Assembly: GCA_020846535.1 (NCBI GenBank)
Contig: JADLDR010000040.1
Span: 1-64,000, forward strand
Source: Armatimonadota bacterium
GTDB taxonomy: Bacteria > Armatimonadota > JADLDR01
Reading direction: 5' to 3'
DNA length: 64,000 nt
Shown: one piece after another, positions 60,763 to 64,000 of the stretch
Layout of the letters: each line of letters opens with the position of its first letter
Numbering within the stretch: the first letter of the stretch is position 1
The notes under the pieces: model-generated
Database searches by the model: none
What the model was told of the DNA's origin: nothing
What the model saw: only the letters and a program-made list of their open reading frames with translations
Made by a program: the position numbers and the translations under genes

Positions 60763-61176
60763 TTACTCCCCGATGGCTTTGACCACCAGGCGTTTTCGCC
60801 TCTGACCGTCGAACTCGGCATAGTAGATTTGCTGCCAGGTTCCCAGGTCGAGTTGACCTGCCGTGATCGGGACGATCACCTCATGGTGGATGAGAAGCGA
60901 TTTGAGGTGGGAATCGCCGTTGTCCTCGCCGGTGCGGTGGTGACGGTAATCGCGCCGGTAAGGGGCCAGCTTTTCGAGCCATTCATCGATATCCTCGATC
61001 AGCCCGCTTTCAGCGTCATTGACATAGACCCCTGCCGTGATGTGCATGGCCGATACCAGTACGAACCCCTCCTGTATCCCGCTGGCCCGTACGATCTCCT
61101 CCACCTCGCCGGTGATGTTGATATACTCGCGCTTTCGGGCTGTATCGAACCACAGGTATTCAGTTTTGGATTTCAT
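60763..61176 (-). CDS. YjbQ/UPF0047 family protein
   Basis: Predicted 137 residues from ATG 61176 (AAGGA upstream). Conserved points: [74 protein letters not shown] and [21 protein letters not shown]. The His residues and the TWQ...F-D block are family-invariant. Members are linked with secondary thiamine-phosphate synthase activity, probably not their true role. Complete length. Confidence 0.93.
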   Translation of the reverse strand: MKSKTEYLWFDTARKREYINITGEVEEIVRASGIQEGFVLVSAMHITAGVYVNDAESGLIEDIDEWLEKLAPYRRDYRHHRTGEDNGDSHLKSLLIHHEVIVPITAGQLDLGTWQQIYYAEFDGQRRKRLVVKAIGE

Positions 61177-61281
61177 GGGCAAGTCCTTATGGACACGGTG
61201 GCGTATTGTCTCTGCCAGACAAACGGTTGCGCTCCTGGCAGGCCGCAGCGATGGCGACTCATCCGGGCACAGTGAGACCCT

Positions 61282-61409
61282 GTCGATTAGGTCTGCGAGG
61301 GCGAAGCCCGAAGCAATCTCCAGACTCTCGCCCACGAGTAGCGCCTTCTCGTTTATTTGTCAGGCTGGAGATTGCCGCGTCGCTATCGCTCCTCGCAGAC
61401 CTAATCGAC
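61282..61409. repeat. 128-bp imperfect hairpin element, copy B
   Basis: Arms GTCGATTAGGTCTGCGAGG (61282-61300) and CCTCGCAGACCTAATCGAC (61391-61409) are perfect reverse complements. Inner arms GAAGCAATCTCCAG / CTGGAGATTGC also pair. On the minus strand the centre reads AACGAGAAGGC, matching copy A. Compared with copy A, the outer triplet is TAG/CTA rather than GCC/GGC. It fills the 61177-61448 gap. Confidence 0.82.
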
Positions 61410-61448
61410 TATGCAGCACTCGCCTCAGGCTGCGTCGATGTTGGATCT

Positions 61449-62729
61449 TCAGAACAATTCCCTGACCTGCCCTATCACCTTTTCGATGGCCTGAACGTAG
61501 AGTTCCATCAGGTCTTCGCCGTTGGGCGGATAGATGCCCAGGAGATAAATGTTGCGGTCCACGAAGCGGTTGGTCATCGGGTAGTCTTCGGTGCGGTACT
61601 CGATGCCGGGACGGCTGTAGGGGCACGACCACGGGCAGCCCTTGCCGTAGCCGTCTTTGGCCTGGAAGACTTCCTGGGAAGGAACGGCCATCCGCTGCCA
61701 CTGGGTGTTGGGAACCCCTTCGGCGGCAAGGGCTTCCATCAGCCGGTCGCGGAAGGCGCGGGTCGGGATATCCAGCTTCAACTGTTCCGGATAGAATTCC
61801 AGGGTGTAGACATAGTAGATGTGGTGCGAACCCTCCGGCTCGTAAGGGGTGCTGAGGCCGGGCGTCCCTTGCAGGCGTTCGGTGAGGTAAGCGCAGTTCT
61901 TACGCCGCCAGTCGTTGTTGGCGTCGAGCCGCTTGAGCTGGCTGCGGACGAACGCCTGGCCGAATACATCGGGGCGGTAGACCCAGCCCAGGCCGTGCGC
62001 GTTGTAATCCTGCGTTTCCCGCTCGCGGCCCGGAACGACCAGTTCGCCCAGGTATTGGGTGAGGGCCGCCCGCTTGTGAACGAGTTCGTCATTGGTGGTA
62101 AAAAGACCGCCCTCGCTGCCGGTGGTCAGCACCTTGGACGCCTGGGTGCTGAAGCCCGCTGCATCGCCCATCGTGCCGCAGAGCTTTCCCTTGTAGCGCG
62201 CCCCGTGTGATTGAGCGCAGTCCTCGATGACGGCAAGGCTATGCTTGCGGGCGATCTCCAGGATGGGATCCATATCGGCGGAAAGGCCGTGGATATGAAC
62301 CGGCATGATGGCCCGGGTGCGGTCGCTGATCCTGGCCTCGATTTTGGTGGGGTCTATGGTGTAGGTGTGGGGATCGATATCCACGAAGATGGGGATGGCG
62401 TTGTGGTGCAGCACGGCGGCGGCGCTGGCCCAGTAGGTGAAGGCCGGGACGATCACCTCGTCCCCCGGCTCGATGCCCAGCCCGGCGACGGCCATATGCA
62501 GGGCAGAAGTGCCGCTGTTGGTGGGGATGCAGTATCTGACCCCCAGATATTCGGCCCACTCGCGGGTGAGCGATTCGTTTTGCAGGGTGCGCTGGGGCAG
62601 GATGTTACCGTCGGCAAGCACCTCCATCACCGCCTGCCGGTCTTCATCGGTGATATGCGGCCAGGGTTTGACCATTCCTTTCGGCACAACGGCCTGCCCG
62701 CCGTGAATCGCCAGCTTTCCGGAAGACAT
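61449..62729 (-). CDS. DegT/DnrJ/EryC1/StrS-family aminotransferase
   Basis: Predicted 426 residues from ATG 62729 behind AAAGGAG. PLP aminotransferase for keto-sugars: NSGTSALHMAVAGLGI, DEVIVPAFTYWASAAAVLHH, PVHIHGLSADMDPI, VIEDCAQSHGARYKG (PLP Asp), and FSTQASKVLTTGSEGG with Lys199 as the Schiff-base residue (STQASK in place of the usual SFxxxK). The family makes amino sugars, or dehydrates sugars in a few cases. The substrate is unassigned; no polysaccharide cluster is adjacent. Confidence 0.92.
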   Translation of the reverse strand: MSSGKLAIHGGQAVVPKGMVKPWPHITDEDRQAVMEVLADGNILPQRTLQNESLTREWAEYLGVRYCIPTNSGTSALHMAVAGLGIEPGDEVIVPAFTYWASAAAVLHHNAIPIFVDIDPHTYTIDPTKIEARISDRTRAIMPVHIHGLSADMDPILEIARKHSLAVIEDCAQSHGARYKGKLCGTMGDAAGFSTQASKVLTTGSEGGLFTTNDELVHKRAALTQYLGELVVPGRERETQDYNAHGLGWVYRPDVFGQAFVRSQLKRLDANNDWRRKNCAYLTERLQGTPGLSTPYEPEGSHHIYYVYTLEFYPEQLKLDIPTRAFRDRLMEALAAEGVPNTQWQRMAVPSQEVFQAKDGYGKGCPWSCPYSRPGIEYRTEDYPMTNRFVDRNIYLLGIYPPNGEDLMELYVQAIEKVIGQVRELF

Positions 62730-62781
62730 TATCGAGACTCCTTTCGGGAATGAGGATTTGCTGATACAGCAAGGTTCGTGA

Positions 62782-63339
62782 TTATTCGGAATCGGCGAAA
62801 CGCGCCAGGGCTGCGCCGGCGGCGCGGGCGGCTTCGAGTTGATATTCCTTGCTGCGCTGGGTGACGGTCAGCAGGTCGAAGATGCGGCAGCGCAGGTGGT
62901 AGAAATAGGTTTCGATGCCGTGAAGCGCGGGGACGGCCCCGCCGCCAGAGCCGCCTGCCGCCGTAACGCCCAGGGCGGGCTTGCCGGAGAAGAGCGATTC
63001 CTCGCCCAGACCCCACTCGCAGCGGCGGAGCCTGTCCAGAAAGCATTTGGTGATCTCGCTGACCTCGCCGAAGTAGACGGGTGAGCTGAGAACAAAGGCG
63101 TCGGCGCTGGCTAACTTCTGGCGCACCATCTCGAAATCGTCGTCCTGGTTGCAGCGCCCCTCTTTGCCGCACGGCCCCCAGCCCGATTCGCAGGCTAGGC
63201 AGAGTCCGATATTGAGGGAACGCAGGTGAATCATTTCGGTCTGCGCCCCGGCCTGCTCCGCGCCTTCCAGGGCGGCTTTCGCCATCCGCGCTGTTAGCCC
63301 ATCCTCGTTCGGGCTGGTTTGAACGGCTATGATGGTCAT
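62782..63339 (-). CDS. NADPH-dependent FMN reductase/flavodoxin-like protein
   Basis: Predicted 185 residues from ATG 63339 (GGAG upstream). Flavodoxin fold: TIIAVQTSPNEDGLTARMAKAAL (FMN phosphate loop), ADAFVLSSPVYFGEVSEITKCFLDRL, and GVTAAGGSGGG. The Cys-rich insert CLACESGWGPCGKEGRC is typical of iron-sulfur-flavoprotein-like members. It probably transfers electrons with FMN. The gene ends 52 bases upstream of the DegT start, a possible common transcript. Confidence 0.88.
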   Translation of the reverse strand: MTIIAVQTSPNEDGLTARMAKAALEGAEQAGAQTEMIHLRSLNIGLCLACESGWGPCGKEGRCNQDDDFEMVRQKLASADAFVLSSPVYFGEVSEITKCFLDRLRRCEWGLGEESLFSGKPALGVTAAGGSGGGAVPALHGIETYFYHLRCRIFDLLTVTQRSKEYQLEAARAAGAALARFADSE

Positions 63340-63356
63340 CAACAATTCTCCTTTCG

Positions 63357-63596
63357 TCAGGAGCCGGACTGCCGCAGGGCGGCCTGAACGGCCCGCTCGG
63401 CCTCCCCGGAATCTCCCGCCTTCAGACTCTCGATATCCTTATCGCTCAGCACGAGCCTGATTTCATCATCTCCCCGGTAAAGCCAGAAGACGAACTGCTT
63501 TTGCTTCGAATCGTAGCGCAGGCCCCCGATCTCGACACGCTCTGCCATACCGCGCAGTATGCTCGCGAGCGCCTCTCTTGCCTCACTTTTCGTCAA
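63357..63596 (-). CDS. Small protein of unknown function
   Basis: A TTG at 63596, 7 bases after AAGGGGGG, gives 79 residues. Helical N-terminus (KSEAREALASILRGMAERVE), a beta-rich middle (LRYDSKQKQFVFWLYRGDDE) and a helical end with ESLKAGDSGEAERAVQAAL. No family recognised. It ends 17 bases before the FMN reductase start, suggesting an operon with it. Confidence 0.7.
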   Translation of the reverse strand: MTKSEAREALASILRGMAERVEIGGLRYDSKQKQFVFWLYRGDDEIRLVLSDKDIESLKAGDSGEAERAVQAALRQSGS

Positions 63597-63697
63597 TGTG
63601 CAGCCCCCCTTATGGCCGATGGCGTATTCCCGAGGAATATGATTCGCAGCCTCCCGAAAATCTCCTTCTGCCGGAATGGGAACTTGGCCGGTTCTTG

Positions 63698-63722
63698 CAG
63701 GGGCGACCCGTCAGGTCGCCCT
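63698..63722. repeat. Palindromic intergenic repeat (GGGGCGACC type)
   Basis: CAGGGGCGACCCGTCAGGTCGCCCTG is an imperfect palindrome in the gap between divergent genes. Same class as 14868 and 32935. Confidence 0.65.
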
Positions 63723-63862
63723 GTCATACGTCTCCTAATCCGTACGTGCTAGCGTTCTATATCGCCTGACGCCCCCGGATAGGCGGGCAGGAATCGGACC
63801 GGGAGGTGTGGAAATAGGATGCAAAGTCGTTGGAAGCCTTTGAACCGCTAAAAGGATGCCGC

Positions 63863-64000
63863 ATGATCGGACAGAAACTGATCGATTCCCTGAAGCAGAT
63901 CGTCGGGCCGGGCGGGGTGGTTCACGTCCCTGCCGATCTCCTTGTCTACGAGTGCGACGGTTACACCATCGAAAAGGCCGTTCCGGAAGCCGTGGTGCTG
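63863..64000 (+). CDS. glcD: FAD-linked oxidase, glycolate oxidase subunit GlcD-like, cut by window end
   Basis: ATG 63863 (AAAAGGATG upstream) opens a frame to the right edge (46 codons). The visible part, LIDSLKQIVGPGGVVHVPAD, YECDGYTIEKAVPEAVV, is the usual start of GlcD/lactate dehydrogenase-type FAD enzymes, just before the FAD-binding 4 domain. It oxidises glycolate or D-lactate at the membrane. The rest is outside the window. Confidence 0.85.
   Translation, partial: MIGQKLIDSLKQIVGPGGVVHVPADLLVYECDGYTIEKAVPEAVVL

Noticed and set aside
1-64000. Genome-wide stop-codon recoding as an explanation for interrupted genes
   Set aside because: Interrupted genes use TAA, TAG and TGA, and intact genes end in all three, so reassignment cannot explain them. 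Only the TGA at 15243 has a local signal that suggests recoding.
1-64000. CRISPR array or cas genes
   Set aside because: No regularly spaced direct repeats and no cas-like proteins were found.

Overview
The window is one high-GC (about 60%) stretch of a bacterial chromosome. Starts have strong GGAGG-type ribosome sites, often with GTG or TTG start codons, and there are many textbook -35/-10 promoters (TTGACA, 17-18 bases, TATAAT). The gene content (UroD-like methyltransferases, several Gfo/Idh oxidoreductases, two PhyH dioxygenases, a GH29 fucosidase, a DUF1080 protein, a GH123-N-like protein, HslUV, a DUF7309/DUF6930-like protein) resembles Armatimonadota and similar sugar-degrading phyla. 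That placement is an inference; no rRNA or other decisive marker is present.

Layout. 1-7 kb: secreted or metabolic hydrolases (DUF6786-like, CocE-like, HEREH metallopeptidase-like, GH123-N-like, amidohydrolase). 7-9.1 kb: hslV-hslU. 9.2-12.6 kb: a defence patch with an AT-rich restriction-modification pair whose nuclease gene carries an in-frame stop, then pyrF and a HEPN/MNT toxin-antitoxin pair. 12.7-14.8 kb: UroD-like and Gfo/Idh genes. 15.0-18.8 kb: an operon with its own sigma-70 promoter, encoding a Tat-exported HMA-like protein with an in-frame TGA (candidate selenoprotein), a copper-radical oxidase (AA5) and a secreted protein. 18.8-22.1 kb: ECF sigma factor, anti-sigma factor and TPR protein. 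22.1-32.9 kb: scattered metabolic genes, a 1138-residue GHKL ATPase protein, a decayed PIN-toxin locus, an orphan sugar-binding lipoprotein and an AT-rich DNA glycosylase. 33-36.6 kb: rlmH, tRNA-Pro(GGG), a broken HDOD gene and cheA. 36.8-43.6 kb: PhyH and an assimilatory sulfate operon (sulfite reductase, sulfate-binding protein, CysTWA). 43.6-49.2 kb: nested IS remnants, rsmE, a BlaI-like regulator, a free lipoyl domain with an ArsM-like methyltransferase, and a divergent HTH/Cys-rich/DUF218 locus. 49.2-53.6 kb: plsC-cmk-creatininase and aldo/keto reductase-Gfo operons. 53.7-64 kb: lipoprotein, DUF1080, Tat-exported Gfo/Idh, GH29, DUF7309-like, YjbQ, DegT, FMN reductase and the start of a glycolate oxidase (glcD-like) gene.

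Two themes run through the window. First, decay: at least six genes are broken (restriction nuclease, SGNH hydrolase, hemerythrin, PIN toxin, HDOD, transposases), using all three stop codons, so general recoding is not the explanation. Second, intergenic hairpin repeats: at least three families, one of them a 126-128 bp element whose outer arms differ between copies yet stay perfectly self-complementary.

The most interesting single object is the 15105-15707 gene. Its frame runs through one TGA in a metal-binding-like motif (CPYGLAG-stop-WAG), with a SECIS-like hairpin 25 bases downstream (loop at 31 bases) and a Tat signal, directly ahead of a copper-radical oxidase.
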